The position numbers were made by a program, and so were the translations under genes. Below are positions 25,515 through 34,810 of a stretch of 64,000 nucleotides of DNA, piece by piece. The notes under the pieces were generated by a model. That model did no database searches, was not told the origin of the DNA, and saw only the letters and a program-made list of their open reading frames with translations. The stretch comes from Sulfurimonas sp. (GTDB taxonomy: Bacteria; Campylobacterota; Campylobacteria; Campylobacterales; Sulfurimonadaceae), in contig NZ_JACUTS010000003.1 of the NCBI RefSeq assembly GCF_014859695.1, positions 1 to 64,000 of the forward strand, read 5' to 3'. Each line of letters starts with the position of its first letter. Positions within the stretch are counted from its first letter, which is position 1.

Positions 25515-25949
25515 TTACTCTGCTGAGGCTTCAGCTACTTCTGTTACTGCTTCTACCGCTTCTGCAGCTACTTCAACATCTTCTGCCTTCGCTTCTGTTG
25601 CAGGCGCTAAAGCTTTTTTATTAGCTTTTTGAGCTAAATGATTCCACGCTGCTATTTCGCGGTTTGTGTCATATTTGATAGTCACAAAACGAAGAAGATC
25701 TTCATTGATACGGAAACGTCTCTCAATTTCGCTGATTGCTGAAGGAGCAACTGAATAATAAATAACATGGAAATAACCACGCTCATTTTTTCCTATTGGG
25801 TATGCTAACTTTCTCATTCCCATAGCGTCTCTTGCAGCAATTTCGCCGCCGTTAGAAGTGATAACTTCTTCGATAGCAGCAATGCTAGCTTGAATCTCTT
25901 CTGCTGTTAATGTCGGTTTTACGATTACTAGGTTTTCGTAATTTCTCAT
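25515..25949 (-). CDS. rpsF: 30S ribosomal protein S6
   Basis: A 144-residue S6. The ferredoxin-like domain fills about residues 1-95 (NYENLVIVKPTLTAEE, FHVIYYSV, FRINEDLLRFVTIKYD). It is followed by an alanine/glutamate-rich acidic tail (KALAPATEAKAEDVEV..) longer than in many S6 proteins. First gene of the operon; AAAGGGAG lies upstream of the start. The leader contains a CATCA/TGATG hairpin, and the terminal-inverted-repeat element at 26021-26288 sits directly upstream. Confidence 0.97.
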   Translation of the reverse strand: MRNYENLVIVKPTLTAEEIQASIAAIEEVITSNGGEIAARDAMGMRKLAYPIGKNERGYFHVIYYSVAPSAISEIERRFRINEDLLRFVTIKYDTNREIAAWNHLAQKANKKALAPATEAKAEDVEVAAEAVEAVTEVAEASAE

Positions 25950-26020
25950 AGAGTATAATCTCCCTTTGGTATTTTGCCCATCACTAAATGATGCTAGGCT
26001 TTTGTTTCCCTTTCGGATCT

Positions 26021-26288
26021 AGGGCACCTCTAAAAACCCTAGCCACCTTCAGCTATAGAGAGAAATTCACAATCAAGGCGACTCTTTGCTGCCCTAGCCG
26101 TAGCTAAGGCAAAAAGAGTCAACGCAGAGTGTGGGCTTCTCTCTATCGCCCTACGGGAGGGTTCAAAAAAACGATATGGCATAAAACTTTTTATCACCGT
26201 AGCTATGGCTACGCTTCAAAAAAGGTTTTACACCATCTCATCTTTTTTGATTCCCTCTGAAGGTAACTAGAGTTTTTAGAGGTGCCCT
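26021..26288. mobile_element. 268-bp MITE-like element with 32-bp terminal inverted repeats
   Basis: The left end (26021-26052) and right end (26257-26288) are inverted copies over 32 bp with three mismatches. Both outer ends read AGGGCACCTCTAAAAA inward. The interior has no reading frame but holds a long nested hairpin around 26060-26150: ATAGAGAGAA/TTCTCTCTAT, then GACTCTTT/AAAGAGTC, then GCCCTAGC/GCTAAGGC. No clear target duplication flanks it. It lies in the 527-bp gap between rpsF and the divergent deacetylase gene and may affect rpsF expression. Nothing else was recognised in 26289-26476. Confidence 0.75.
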
Positions 26289-26476
26289 ATATATATCGAA
26301 AATTTCAATTCGATACAAAGAGAAAGGAACGCGTGATTATACAGAAAATATACTTAAAAAAACAATAACCAAGCAGTTAAAACACTCAAAGAGCTCAAAA
26401 TATGTCAATTTGCAATGTATACCTTCTATTTTAATTTTTTAGGATATAGTTTTATCAATAATTTTATGGAGAATAT

Positions 26477-27502
26477 ATGCCAAGAAGAAAAAAGGCTAGT
26501 CCTAAAAAAGAGTCAAAATTTTTAAGAAATGTAGCTTGGATTCTTGCCCTAACGGCAGTTCTTTTGGGCTCATTTATTGCGGGTTATTACGTCGGATACG
26601 ATAGTGCTAAAAAAGATATAGCACAAAAAGCCAAAGCAAAAGAGGAGAAAAAACTCTCTATGCTAAAAAAGCTTGAAGAGTCAGCTGCTAAAACCAAAGA
26701 GTCAGATATTAGCGACAGGCTTAAAGAGGTGCTTAAAAAAGATAGCAAAGCTGCACTTAAAGAGCAGGAGAGTGTTGGGGAATATGAGGATGCTTCGCAC
26801 GAGGTAGACGGGGATGTTCTGCCAAAACCGCCAAAAAAAGAGGCACTCAAAGGAGTACATAAACCAACACTTGCCATTATTATTGATGATGTAAGTGTAC
26901 GCTCTCACGTAAATGCCATAAAGAGTTTGAATCTACCTATAACAATGTCTTTTTTGCCGCCAAGTAAGAATAGACCGAATTCTCATACGCTAGCTTCAAA
27001 AGAGAGCTTTTATATGGTGCATCTGCCGATGGAGGCAAAGAACTTTGCAAAAGAGGAGCCGTTTACTCTTAAAGTAGGTGATTCTCAGGAGACAATTACG
27101 CAAAGAATTGCTGAGATAAAAAGATTATTTCCAAATGTAAAACATATAAACAACCATACCGGTAGCAAGTTTACCTCGAATGAGGGTGCGGTCAACAGGC
27201 TTATATATGCATTAGATAAACAAAATATTAATTTTATAGACAGCAGAACCATTGGTTCGACAAAAGTGCCTGCCGTTATGAAGAATTATAGAAAAAAGTA
27301 TATATCCAGAGACATTTTTTTAGATCATGAGTTTGATAAAGAGTATGTAAAAGAGCAGATAAAAAAAGCGGTTGCATATGCAAAAGAGCACGGAAGTGCG
27401 ATTGCCATTGGACATCCACACCAAAACACAATTATGGCTATAAGCGAATCGAAAAAACTTCTTGGGGAAGTTGAACTGGTTTTAGTAGATAGGCTTTACT
27501 AA
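26477..27502 (+). CDS. divergent polysaccharide deacetylase family protein (YibQ/DUF610)
   Basis: A 341-residue protein anchored by one N-terminal membrane span (about 19-43), with a lysine/glutamate-rich coiled-coil stalk (50-100). The periplasmic domain of the divergent polysaccharide deacetylase family runs from about 125 to 335 (LAIIIDDVS, PITMSFLPPS, HLPMEA, NNHTGSKFTS, AIAIGHPHQNT). The paired histidines and acidic residues resemble carbohydrate esterases, but activity is not established. It starts a short operon with dprA (2-nt gap). Confidence 0.88.
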   Translation: MPRRKKASPKKESKFLRNVAWILALTAVLLGSFIAGYYVGYDSAKKDIAQKAKAKEEKKLSMLKKLEESAAKTKESDISDRLKEVLKKDSKAALKEQESVGEYEDASHEVDGDVLPKPPKKEALKGVHKPTLAIIIDDVSVRSHVNAIKSLNLPITMSFLPPSKNRPNSHTLASKESFYMVHLPMEAKNFAKEEPFTLKVGDSQETITQRIAEIKRLFPNVKHINNHTGSKFTSNEGAVNRLIYALDKQNINFIDSRTIGSTKVPAVMKNYRKKYISRDIFLDHEFDKEYVKEQIKKAVAYAKEHGSAIAIGHPHQNTIMAISESKKLLGEVELVLVDRLY

Positions 27503-27504
27503 AT

Positions 27505-28281
27505 ATGAGCAGAGTTCAAGAGAGCGTTCCTGAGCTCTTAGCCATGAAGAGTTATCCAAAAGAACTCTATTATGATGGAGATATTGAACTTTTAAAAAGG
27601 GTTAAAGTCTCAATCGTCGGAAGCAGAAAACCTACAAAATACTCTCGTTTATGTATTCAAAAACTCTCATCATCTTTGGCAAAACATGACGTCTGCATTG
27701 TAAGCGGAGGGGCGATGGGCATAGATGCAACGGCACATATGGGCGCAGGAAGTGCAAACACAATTGCAGTGCTACCGTGCGGTATAGATTTGCGTTATCC
27801 TGCTGTAAATAAAAATCTCTTAAACGATATAGAAAAAAACGGACTTCTGCTTAGCCAATTTGAGGCAGGTTTTCGTGCTACGCCATGGAGTTTTGTGGTA
27901 AGAAATGAGCTTGTCGTAGCTCTTGGAGAGGTTCTCGTTGTCGCAGAGGCAGAGCCAGAGAGCGGAACCATGAGAAGTGTAGAGTTTGCCCTAAAGATGG
28001 GCAAGAAGATATTTGTACTGCCTCATCGCATAGGGGAGAGTGGCGCGACAAACAGACTTCTTGAAGAGTCAAAAGCTGAGGCGATTTATGATATAGATGC
28101 ATTTGTAGCAAAATTTTGTGCGTCAAAGAATTTGCAAGAGATAAAAGAGGATGCTTTTATAGAGTTTTGCAGAAATAACCCGACTTATGACGAGGCTCTT
28201 CAAAGGTATCCCGAGAGGATTTTTGAAGCAGAGTTGAGCGGAGAAATAGCGATAACAAACGGAAGAATTTTAGTTTTATAA
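27505..28281 (+). CDS. dprA: DNA-processing protein DprA
   Basis: DprA loads RecA on incoming single-stranded DNA during natural transformation. The 258 residues are essentially the Rossmann-fold core: SIVGSRKPTKYSR near 36, SGGAMGIDATAH near 71-82, AVLPCGIDLRYP near 91-103, and SGTMRSVEFALKMGK near 152. The C-terminal winged helix and N-terminal SAM domain of longer DprA are absent or reduced, as in other Campylobacterota. Its presence suggests natural competence. It converges on queA with a 6-nt overlap. Confidence 0.93.
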   Translation: MSRVQESVPELLAMKSYPKELYYDGDIELLKRVKVSIVGSRKPTKYSRLCIQKLSSSLAKHDVCIVSGGAMGIDATAHMGAGSANTIAVLPCGIDLRYPAVNKNLLNDIEKNGLLLSQFEAGFRATPWSFVVRNELVVALGEVLVVAEAEPESGTMRSVEFALKMGKKIFVLPHRIGESGATNRLLEESKAEAIYDIDAFVAKFCASKNLQEIKEDAFIEFCRNNPTYDEALQRYPERIFEAELSGEIAITNGRILVL

Positions 28282-29301
28282 AATAAGCATAGCGTCGCCG
28301 TAGGAGTAGAATCTGTACTTCTTCTCGATGGCTGTTTTGTAGAGCTCCTGCGCCTTTTCCAAACCGGTAAAAGAGGCGACGAGCATAAGCAGAGTCGATT
28401 TTGGCAGGTGGAAATTTGTAAGTATATGATTGACTCTTTTGGGTTTGTTCTCTGGATGTAAAAAAAGGTTAGCTTCTCCTTTTTGTACCTTCTTTCTTGC
28501 ATAGAACTCTATGGTTCTTGTGGATGTGGTTCCGATGCTAAGTATCTTTATATCAGAATCCAAAAGTTTTTTTGCCGCGTCCGAGATGGCGTAATACTCG
28601 GAGTGCATAGGGTGCTCTGTAATGGTTTCACACTCAACCGGCTTAAATGTTCCGCTTCCTACATGCAGGGTAACATAGGCGTGAGCAAAATTTTTACATA
28701 CTCTCTCATGCTGCTCTTTTGTAAAATGTAGAGATGCGGTAGGAGCTGCAACTGCACCTTCCTCTTTTGCAAATACGCTCTGGTACTCGCTCTCATCCTC
28801 TTTGTTATCTTTTCTTTGGATGTATGGCGGTAGAGGAACGTGACCGATTTTATCTATGATCGGGAGAATCTCTTCAAAACGAAGAGCAGTTGCGTTTTGG
28901 TAAAAATTTACAACTCTGCTTCCGTCTTCATGCAACTCTTTTACAATAGCTACTAAATCATCGGTAAAGAAAATCTCGGTGTCAATTTTTACTTTGCCTC
29001 TTATGTAGACATTTACATCATGGGCATTCAGGGCTCTGTTAATAAGAAGTTCTATTTTACCGCCGCTCTCTTTTTTACCGAAAAGCCTTGCTTTTATCAC
29101 TTTTGTGTCGTTAAAAACAAGAGCGCACCCTTTTGGTATAAAACTCTCAAAATCAGAAAATCTCACATGAGAAATCTCATTCGTGGCTCTATCGTAGACA
29201 AGAAGTTTTGCGCTATCTCTGGGGTTTGCAGGGTAGGTCGCTATGAGCTCCTTTGGAAGAGAGAAGTCATAGCTTGAGGTTAGAAGTTCTTTGTTACTCA
29301 C
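28276..29301 (-). CDS. queA: S-adenosylmethionine:tRNA ribosyltransferase-isomerase
   Basis: QueA converts preQ1 in tRNA to epoxyqueuosine using the ribosyl part of S-adenosylmethionine. The 341 residues are of normal length with the family segments FDYSLPKELIA-like YDFSLPKELIA at the start, LVFNDTKVIKARL near 61, PTASLHFT near 190, and the conserved THVGxGTF block written here as TLHVGSGTF near 213. Last gene of tatB-tatC-queA, overlapping tatC by 8 nt. The same order is known in H. pylori. Confidence 0.96.
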   Translation of the reverse strand: MSNKELLTSSYDFSLPKELIATYPANPRDSAKLLVYDRATNEISHVRFSDFESFIPKGCALVFNDTKVIKARLFGKKESGGKIELLINRALNAHDVNVYIRGKVKIDTEIFFTDDLVAIVKELHEDGSRVVNFYQNATALRFEEILPIIDKIGHVPLPPYIQRKDNKEDESEYQSVFAKEEGAVAAPTASLHFTKEQHERVCKNFAHAYVTLHVGSGTFKPVECETITEHPMHSEYYAISDAAKKLLDSDIKILSIGTTSTRTIEFYARKKVQKGEANLFLHPENKPKRVNHILTNFHLPKSTLLMLVASFTGLEKAQELYKTAIEKKYRFYSYGDAMLIL

Positions 29302-30106
29302 TGTTTTTATTTATCGCTTTTATCTCTTCAAGCAGGTCGATATCTTCATTATCTTCCTCTTCTTCAAGCGGCGGAGCAGGGTTGACCATTTTAACAATCA
29401 AGATGGAAATTCCATAGAGTATAACAAGAGGTCCTGCCATAAGCATTTGTGTTAAGACGTCAGGAGGAGTTAGAAGCGCCGCAACTATGAAGATTAGAAT
29501 AACCGCATATTTGAAAAACTCTCTCATCTGTCTGTCATCAACCATGCCAAGAAGTGCTAAAAAGTAGGCAAAAACAGGAAGTTCAAAAGCGATTCCAAAA
29601 CCAAACATTATCTTTGTAAAGAAGCCTACGTAATCTTCAATATTTATAAGAGGAGTAAATTTAAAACTACCGAATGTTATAAGAAAATCAAAACCAAAAG
29701 GGGTAACAATATAGTAAGCAAACAAAACACCTATTGCAAACATAATAGTTCCGCCGAGGATAAAAGGGATAACCATCTTCTTCTCATTTGCATAAAGAGC
29801 AGGTGCAACAAAAGCCCATATCTGGCTAAGTATGATAGGAAGTGCTCCTACTATTGCCGCAAAAAATGAGACTTTGAGTGCTACAAAAAATGCTCCGCCG
29901 ACTTGATTTGTCGTAACCATTCCATCGGCTGCATGCAGAGATTTTTTACCTACTTCTATAAGTGCTACATTTAGGGGTTCAACAATCCACCCTAAAATCG
30001 GCTCATGAAAGTAAAACATTACAAAAAACATTACGACTAAAGAGGCTACCGAAATTGCCAGCCTTTTTCTAAGCTCTACTAAGTGTGGTTTTATCTCATC
30101 AAACAT
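29294..30106 (-). CDS. tatC: Sec-independent translocase TatC
   Basis: The multispanning receptor of the twin-arginine export pathway. The 270 residues show six membrane spans, the N-terminal HLVELRKRL motif that contacts signal peptides (residues 7-15), and the conserved FEMGFGIAFELPVF-type region (FGIAFELPVFAY near 172). The cytoplasmic C-terminal tail is unusually acidic (LEEEEDNEDIDLLEE). It overlaps tatB by 8 nt. tatA is not in the window. Confidence 0.96.
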   Translation of the reverse strand: MFDEIKPHLVELRKRLAISVASLVVMFFVMFYFHEPILGWIVEPLNVALIEVGKKSLHAADGMVTTNQVGGAFFVALKVSFFAAIVGALPIILSQIWAFVAPALYANEKKMVIPFILGGTIMFAIGVLFAYYIVTPFGFDFLITFGSFKFTPLINIEDYVGFFTKIMFGFGIAFELPVFAYFLALLGMVDDRQMREFFKYAVILIFIVAALLTPPDVLTQMLMAGPLVILYGISILIVKMVNPAPPLEEEEDNEDIDLLEEIKAINKNSE

Positions 30107-30518
30107 CTTTGCTATCTTTTTCTATTTTATCTGTTGTTTGGCTCTTTTTTTTCTTGGCAAAAGTTACCTCTTCATTTTTAGAGGAAGTTTCATCTTTTGG
30201 CTTGTCAAACAGACCGCTCTCTCCAATGTTGTCATCTTCAAGAGTTGTGAGTTTTGCTGCCATTTTTTTAATGTTTGTTGCATCTTTTACTTGGTTTGAA
30301 GCATTTTGAAGCTCTTTTTTATACGATAACGCTTCATCTTTCATGCTCTTTACATTGAGCTCATCTTCAAACGACTCTTTCATGCTTCCTATAGTGTTTT
30401 TTGCATTTCTAAAAAATTTAGCTATCTCTACCATCGCACTTGGAAGCTTGTCGGGACCAAGAAACAGGATGGCTATAACGGCTATAATAAGTATCTCAGT
30501 AAAACCCATACCAAACAT
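30099..30518 (-). CDS. tatB: Sec-independent translocase TatB
   Basis: A 139-residue protein with the TatA/B signature: a short hydrophobic helix (residues 4-20), the LFLGPDKLP hinge with its glycine-proline, and an amphipathic helix (MVEIAKFFRNAKNTIG), followed by a long charged coiled-coil tail that distinguishes TatB from TatA. It forms the substrate-receptor complex with TatC in the inner membrane. First gene of the tatB-tatC-queA operon. Confidence 0.93.
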   Translation of the reverse strand: MFGMGFTEILIIAVIAILFLGPDKLPSAMVEIAKFFRNAKNTIGSMKESFEDELNVKSMKDEALSYKKELQNASNQVKDATNIKKMAAKLTTLEDDNIGESGLFDKPKDETSSKNEEVTFAKKKKSQTTDKIEKDSKDV

Positions 30519-30571
30519 AAAAAATCCTCAAAATTATATAAGGTGACGATTTTATCTAAAGAATAATTAAA

Positions 30572-31624
30572 CTACGATATAAACAGAGCAATCTCGTCTG
30601 CTAAAAGGTACTCTTTGTTATAAAAAGTATCATCTTTTATTATTAATTTATTTTCTTGAACTAAAAGCTCAGCTCTCTTTAGCTCCTCTTGATTCAAAAT
30701 GTTTTGTGCGACTCCAACAGATGAGCGAAATCCCAAAAATATCTGCTCTGTTTTTTTATCCTCAGACTCAAGCTGCTCTGTTTTTATATCCAGAGGATTT
30801 TTTATATACTCCTCGATATCCGTAGTGGGGTAGTATCTTTGCATGCCAAGTTTGCCGACAGCTCCGCTTCCAAGTCCTATGTAATCTTTATAGTGCCAAT
30901 ACCCAAGGTTGTGCGCACTTTTATATAAGCCGAAGTTGCTTATCTCATACTGCTCAAAGCCAAAGTCTGTGATTTTCTTGAAAAACCAAGAGGTAAGCTT
31001 TAGTCTCTCTTTTGACATCTGCGGTTTTTTCTCAAAAGGAGTTCCCTCTTCTATGGTCAGTGCATAGGCGCTTAGATGGTTAATGGGAAGTGAAAGGGCA
31101 GTTTTTAGATCATTTTCTAAAAGCTCTTTCGTGTCTCCGAGTGTTGCGTAGATGAGGTCAAGAGAAATATTTTCAAACCCTGCTTTTTTTGCATTTAAAA
31201 CAGCCTCTTTTGCCTGAGTAGAAGTGTGTGCACGGTTCAGCAGTTTTAGTTTTGCATCATCAAAACTCTGCACGCCGAAGCTGATTCTGTTGACGCCGAG
31301 TTTTCGCATGCCTCTTAGCCATTCTTCGGTTGCGCTGTTTGGATTTGCTTCACTTGTTATCTCGATGTTTTCGCCCAGATAAGGTTTTAGCATCTCAAAG
31401 AGTTTTTCATAGTGTTTTGGCGCTACGGTTGAGGGAGTTCCGCCGCCTATAAAGAGTGACTCTATCTCTTTTGGCGCTACCTGAAATCTCTTTAGTTCAA
31501 ATGCAAGCTGCTCACAAAGTGCCTGCATATAGTCTTCTTTTAGGTGGAACTTGTCAACGTAAGAGTTAAACGCACAGTAGTAACATTTTGAGTCACAAAA
31601 GGGAATGTGTATGTAAAGTAGCAA
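30572..31624 (-). CDS. hemW: radical SAM heme chaperone HemW
   Basis: A 350-residue radical SAM protein of the HemN/HemW family. The iron-sulfur cluster site is C10-x3-C14-x2-C17 (PFCDSKCYYC), followed by SLFIGGGTPS near 60-69 and EANPNSATEEW near 97. The length matches HemW rather than the roughly 450-residue coproporphyrinogen dehydrogenase HemN, so heme insertion is the likelier role. It stands alone between tatB and a divergent EAL gene. Confidence 0.9.
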   Translation of the reverse strand: MLLYIHIPFCDSKCYYCAFNSYVDKFHLKEDYMQALCEQLAFELKRFQVAPKEIESLFIGGGTPSTVAPKHYEKLFEMLKPYLGENIEITSEANPNSATEEWLRGMRKLGVNRISFGVQSFDDAKLKLLNRAHTSTQAKEAVLNAKKAGFENISLDLIYATLGDTKELLENDLKTALSLPINHLSAYALTIEEGTPFEKKPQMSKERLKLTSWFFKKITDFGFEQYEISNFGLYKSAHNLGYWHYKDYIGLGSGAVGKLGMQRYYPTTDIEEYIKNPLDIKTEQLESEDKKTEQIFLGFRSSVGVAQNILNQEELKRAELLVQENKLIIKDDTFYNKEYLLADEIALFIS

Positions 31625-31758
31625 ATAGTATCTCCTGATTTATAGGGTGAATTATAGCTATATTTTCTATCTTAGTAGATTTTAATTAATATAAATTAAA
31701 GCATTCTACGTTAAAGTGACATATTTTTTTATATTTAAACTGTGGAAAGTGTCTAAAA

Positions 31759-33102
31759 ATGGCAAAGCTAGAAAATTATTTAACGCAAATAGCGGATCTT
31801 TACGAGAAGAGCGATGATTGTCAAAAAAGTTCTATTGTGGCTGCAATAGAGACAATTTTAAACGCTAAAAAAGATGTAGCTATAGAAATAGATGAGATTT
31901 CGGCTCTGCCAAATAGAGCATCTTTGATGAGAGAGATTTCGCTGCTTCAGGATGAAGCTATGCTTGTAATACTCCATATAAATCAGATTGAGGCAATAAA
32001 ACAGCTCTACGGCTTTGAGATGGTTCAAGATATTATCTCAAATAAAGCAGAAACTCTAAAAAATCTTATAAAAGACAGCGATGCATCCCTCTATAGTATA
32101 AATCTTCAGAAGTTTGCACTATTGGTGAAGAGTAAAAAACTTTTTGATAAGTATCTCTCGATTTTAAAATTTTCTATTTTCAATAATATAGAGAGCTTTA
32201 CATATACAAGCTGTGACGGCTCAAGAGTAATCTCCGATTTTACTGCAGGAATCTCTTACGGCATAGAGCATCTTCATCACAGTGCAAATGTGGCACTCCA
32301 AGAGGCGATGGTTTCAAAACTCTCGTATAAGATATATAATATAAATCCAGAGTGTACGACTTTAGAAAAATCTAACCTAGATAAATATCAGGTATATAAA
32401 GATGCCCTCCACAACGGATACATAGTTCCATATTTTCAGCCTATAATAGACTCAAGAGACGGCTCCATCATGAAGTATGAGGCACTTGCAAGGCTTCAGC
32501 TTCCAGATGGCAGAGTCGTCCAGCCGTATGATTTTTTAAGCATAGCAATCGAAGATAGAACTTTTGAGTTTTTTACCAGACAGATGATGCAAAAGGTCTT
32601 TAACGTATATGATAAAACGTATGTCGAAATTTCTATGAATTTGACATACGAGAATATAAAATCTCAGACAATGCTTGAGTATATAAAAAACAGGCTCGAG
32701 AAGTACGGCGGCGAGAGAATTACGTTTGAGATTGTGGAGACAGAAGAGATAGACGACTATGAAGTAGTAGAGAATTTTATTTTAATGATCAAAGAGTATG
32801 GATGCAAAATATCTATAGATGATTTTGGATCAGGTTACTCAAACTTTACAAATCTAATAAAGCTAAATATAGATTTTATAAAAATTGACGGCACACTTAT
32901 AATAAAATTGCTTAGCGATGAAAAAGCAAGATTGATGGTTCAGTGGCTTATACAGTTTGCAAAAAACATAAATATAAAGAGTATTGCAGAGTTTGTCTGC
33001 TCACATGAGATATCTGAGTGCGTAAAAAAGCTTGGAGTTGATTATCTTCAGGGGTATTATCATGGAGAGCCAAAAGAGGCTAAATTTTACGGATTAGCGT
33101 AA
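31759..33102 (+). CDS. EAL phosphodiesterase with degenerate GGDEF domain
   Basis: A 447-residue soluble protein. Residues 45-200 match the fold of GGDEF domains (SALPNRASLMREISLL opening), but the signature is replaced by NLQKFAL, so cyclase activity is not expected. The EAL domain (about 210-445) keeps YEALARL near 240 and SIDDFGSGYSN near 350, consistent with c-di-GMP hydrolysis. There are no membrane spans. A degenerate GGDEF often binds GTP and tunes the EAL domain. Monocistronic; convergent with the chemotaxis pair. Confidence 0.9.
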   Translation: MAKLENYLTQIADLYEKSDDCQKSSIVAAIETILNAKKDVAIEIDEISALPNRASLMREISLLQDEAMLVILHINQIEAIKQLYGFEMVQDIISNKAETLKNLIKDSDASLYSINLQKFALLVKSKKLFDKYLSILKFSIFNNIESFTYTSCDGSRVISDFTAGISYGIEHLHHSANVALQEAMVSKLSYKIYNINPECTTLEKSNLDKYQVYKDALHNGYIVPYFQPIIDSRDGSIMKYEALARLQLPDGRVVQPYDFLSIAIEDRTFEFFTRQMMQKVFNVYDKTYVEISMNLTYENIKSQTMLEYIKNRLEKYGGERITFEIVETEEIDDYEVVENFILMIKEYGCKISIDDFGSGYSNFTNLIKLNIDFIKIDGTLIIKLLSDEKARLMVQWLIQFAKNINIKSIAEFVCSHEISECVKKLGVDYLQGYYHGEPKEAKFYGLA

Positions 33103-33132
33103 ATACCGACTCTCTTTTGTCTTAAAAACTCT

Positions 33133-34251
33133 CTATTTTTTAGAGAGATTGCTTAGCGTATCTATAATCTCGTCCATTTTGTGGCTTATACGGCTTACTT
33201 CGCCTGAGATGTCGTTCACGTCACTTGCATTTTTGTTTAGTGCATCAGAGCTCTCAGAGATGGATTGAATAAGAACATTTGTCGTTGCAGATGTCTCAGC
33301 AAGACTTTTTTGGGTTCTCTCCGCAAGTTTACGAACTTCATCCGCAACAACCGCAAATCCTCTTCCATGCTCACCCGCACGCGCTGCTTCAATGGCTGCA
33401 TTGAGTGCTAGAAGATTTGTCTGCTCTGCAATGTCGCCGATGGTTGCTAGAATAGTTTTTGTCTCATTTGCATTTGTAACAAGTGTTTGAAGATTCTCTA
33501 CCATATCGTTCTCTTTGTGAGCAACGTTATGAATTCTATCAACAGCACTGTTTATCATCTCTTTTAGCTCTTTGATTGTACTGTTTGTAATTGTTGCGAT
33601 GGTCTCGTTTAGTCTGTCTGAAGACTCAACTATCGTATTTTGACTCTCTTGATTTTTTTGCTCCATATTTTGGAGGGATTCTCCAAGAGAGTTAATGTTG
33701 TTTAAGAGGTCTGCCATTTTAGCTTCTACATCTATTTTGCTTCTTGTAGAGAATGAGCCCTCAGAAAACTTTTGAAGCGTAGCTATTGCATTGTCAAGAT
33801 TTTTCTCGGAAGAGCCCAGCATATTGTTAAGAGAGTTTCTAAGGACGTGAACATAAGGAGTCTTTGAATCAGAACCGATTCTGCAAGAGTAGTGACCCTT
33901 TGCAACTTTATCTGTAAGAAGAACCATCTCTCCGGCTACTCTAGTATCTTCAAGTACTGAATTCTGGTATGTTGTAGCAATTTTATTGAAGTTTTTTTCG
34001 GCTTCATCGGTTGCATTTTCGTCTACTCTGACTTTATTTCTTTTAAACTCCATCATCTCAATAAGTTCTAATCTTTTTTGATTTAGAGCTTTGGTCTCAT
34101 TGGCGTTTTTTTGCAGATTAAGTAAAATCACGACCACAAAAGCAACAACCGCAAGAGATGCTTGTATGATGTTTGAGTCCGTTAAAAACAGAGAACCTAT
34201 TAAGAGTAGAAAAGCTATTGAGATGATTGTGTTTTTTAATCTGTTGTTCAT
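33133..34251 (-). CDS. methyl-accepting chemotaxis protein, CetA-like
   Basis: A 372-residue chemoreceptor with two closely spaced N-terminal membrane spans (about 8-46) and essentially no periplasmic domain. A HAMP-like linker and the long cytoplasmic signalling hairpin follow, with the near-invariant tip [18 protein letters not shown] (about 275-292). The C-terminal adaptation region is short. A receptor without its own sensor beside a PAS protein matches the CetA/CetB energy-taxis pair of Campylobacter jejuni. The PAS gene lies 10 nt upstream. The signal should pass from PAS to HAMP to CheA and CheY. Confidence 0.9.
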   Translation of the reverse strand: MNNRLKNTIISIAFLLLIGSLFLTDSNIIQASLAVVAFVVVILLNLQKNANETKALNQKRLELIEMMEFKRNKVRVDENATDEAEKNFNKIATTYQNSVLEDTRVAGEMVLLTDKVAKGHYSCRIGSDSKTPYVHVLRNSLNNMLGSSEKNLDNAIATLQKFSEGSFSTRSKIDVEAKMADLLNNINSLGESLQNMEQKNQESQNTIVESSDRLNETIATITNSTIKELKEMINSAVDRIHNVAHKENDMVENLQTLVTNANETKTILATIGDIAEQTNLLALNAAIEAARAGEHGRGFAVVADEVRKLAERTQKSLAETSATTNVLIQSISESSDALNKNASDVNDISGEVSRISHKMDEIIDTLSNLSKK

Positions 34252-34261
34252 TTTAAAATTC

Positions 34262-34645
34262 CTATCTTAATGTTTTATAGAGCGCTTCGGCTTCTTCAAT
34301 CTCTTGCTTTGAGGGCTTTCTTCTGCATGAGAGATATGTCTGCTCTTTTCTGGTTGTATCATACATCGGATATACCGTTGCAAAAACCCAGTAAAAACCT
34401 CCATCTTTGGTTCTGTTTTTTACATAACCGCTCCAAATCTTGTCACTCTTTATGGTCTCCCAAAGATCTTTGAAAGCGGCTTTTGGCATATCGGGATGGC
34501 GGACAACATTGTGTGGCTTGCCTACAAGCTCATCTATGGTGTAGCCGGCAATTTTACAAAAGTCATCATTTGCAAAAATAATAATACCCTTTGCATTAGT
34601 TTGAGAAACTAAAAAATCATCATTTTTTAATATATACTCTTGCAT
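34262..34645 (-). CDS. PAS-domain redox sensor, CetB/Aer-like
   Basis: A 127-residue single PAS domain: [19 protein letters not shown], then the [17 protein letters not shown] block. That block is characteristic of Aer and CetB PAS domains that bind FAD. There is no membrane span or output domain, so it must act through a partner. The chemoreceptor encoded 10 nt downstream is the obvious one. In C. jejuni the order is cetA then cetB; here the PAS gene comes first. Confidence 0.88.
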   Translation of the reverse strand: MQEYILKNDDFLVSQTNAKGIIIFANDDFCKIAGYTIDELVGKPHNVVRHPDMPKAAFKDLWETIKSDKIWSGYVKNRTKDGGFYWVFATVYPMYDTTRKEQTYLSCRRKPSKQEIEEAEALYKTLR

Positions 34646-34810
34646 TGTCTACCTTTATATAATAATATAGTCACAATAGTAACATAAATAAGTTAAAGCC
34701 ACAGCAACTACTTATAATTCTTTTTTTATAAGAGACTTTTTTATATGAAATTAGTTTATTTTAATGGCATATTTTGTATAATCGCGCCAATACTACTATC
34801 AAGTGAGATA

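Noticed and set aside
34745-34810. Upstream in-frame start for rppH giving a hydrophobic leader
   Set aside because: RppH is cytoplasmic; the internal ATG at 34811 matches family N-termini.
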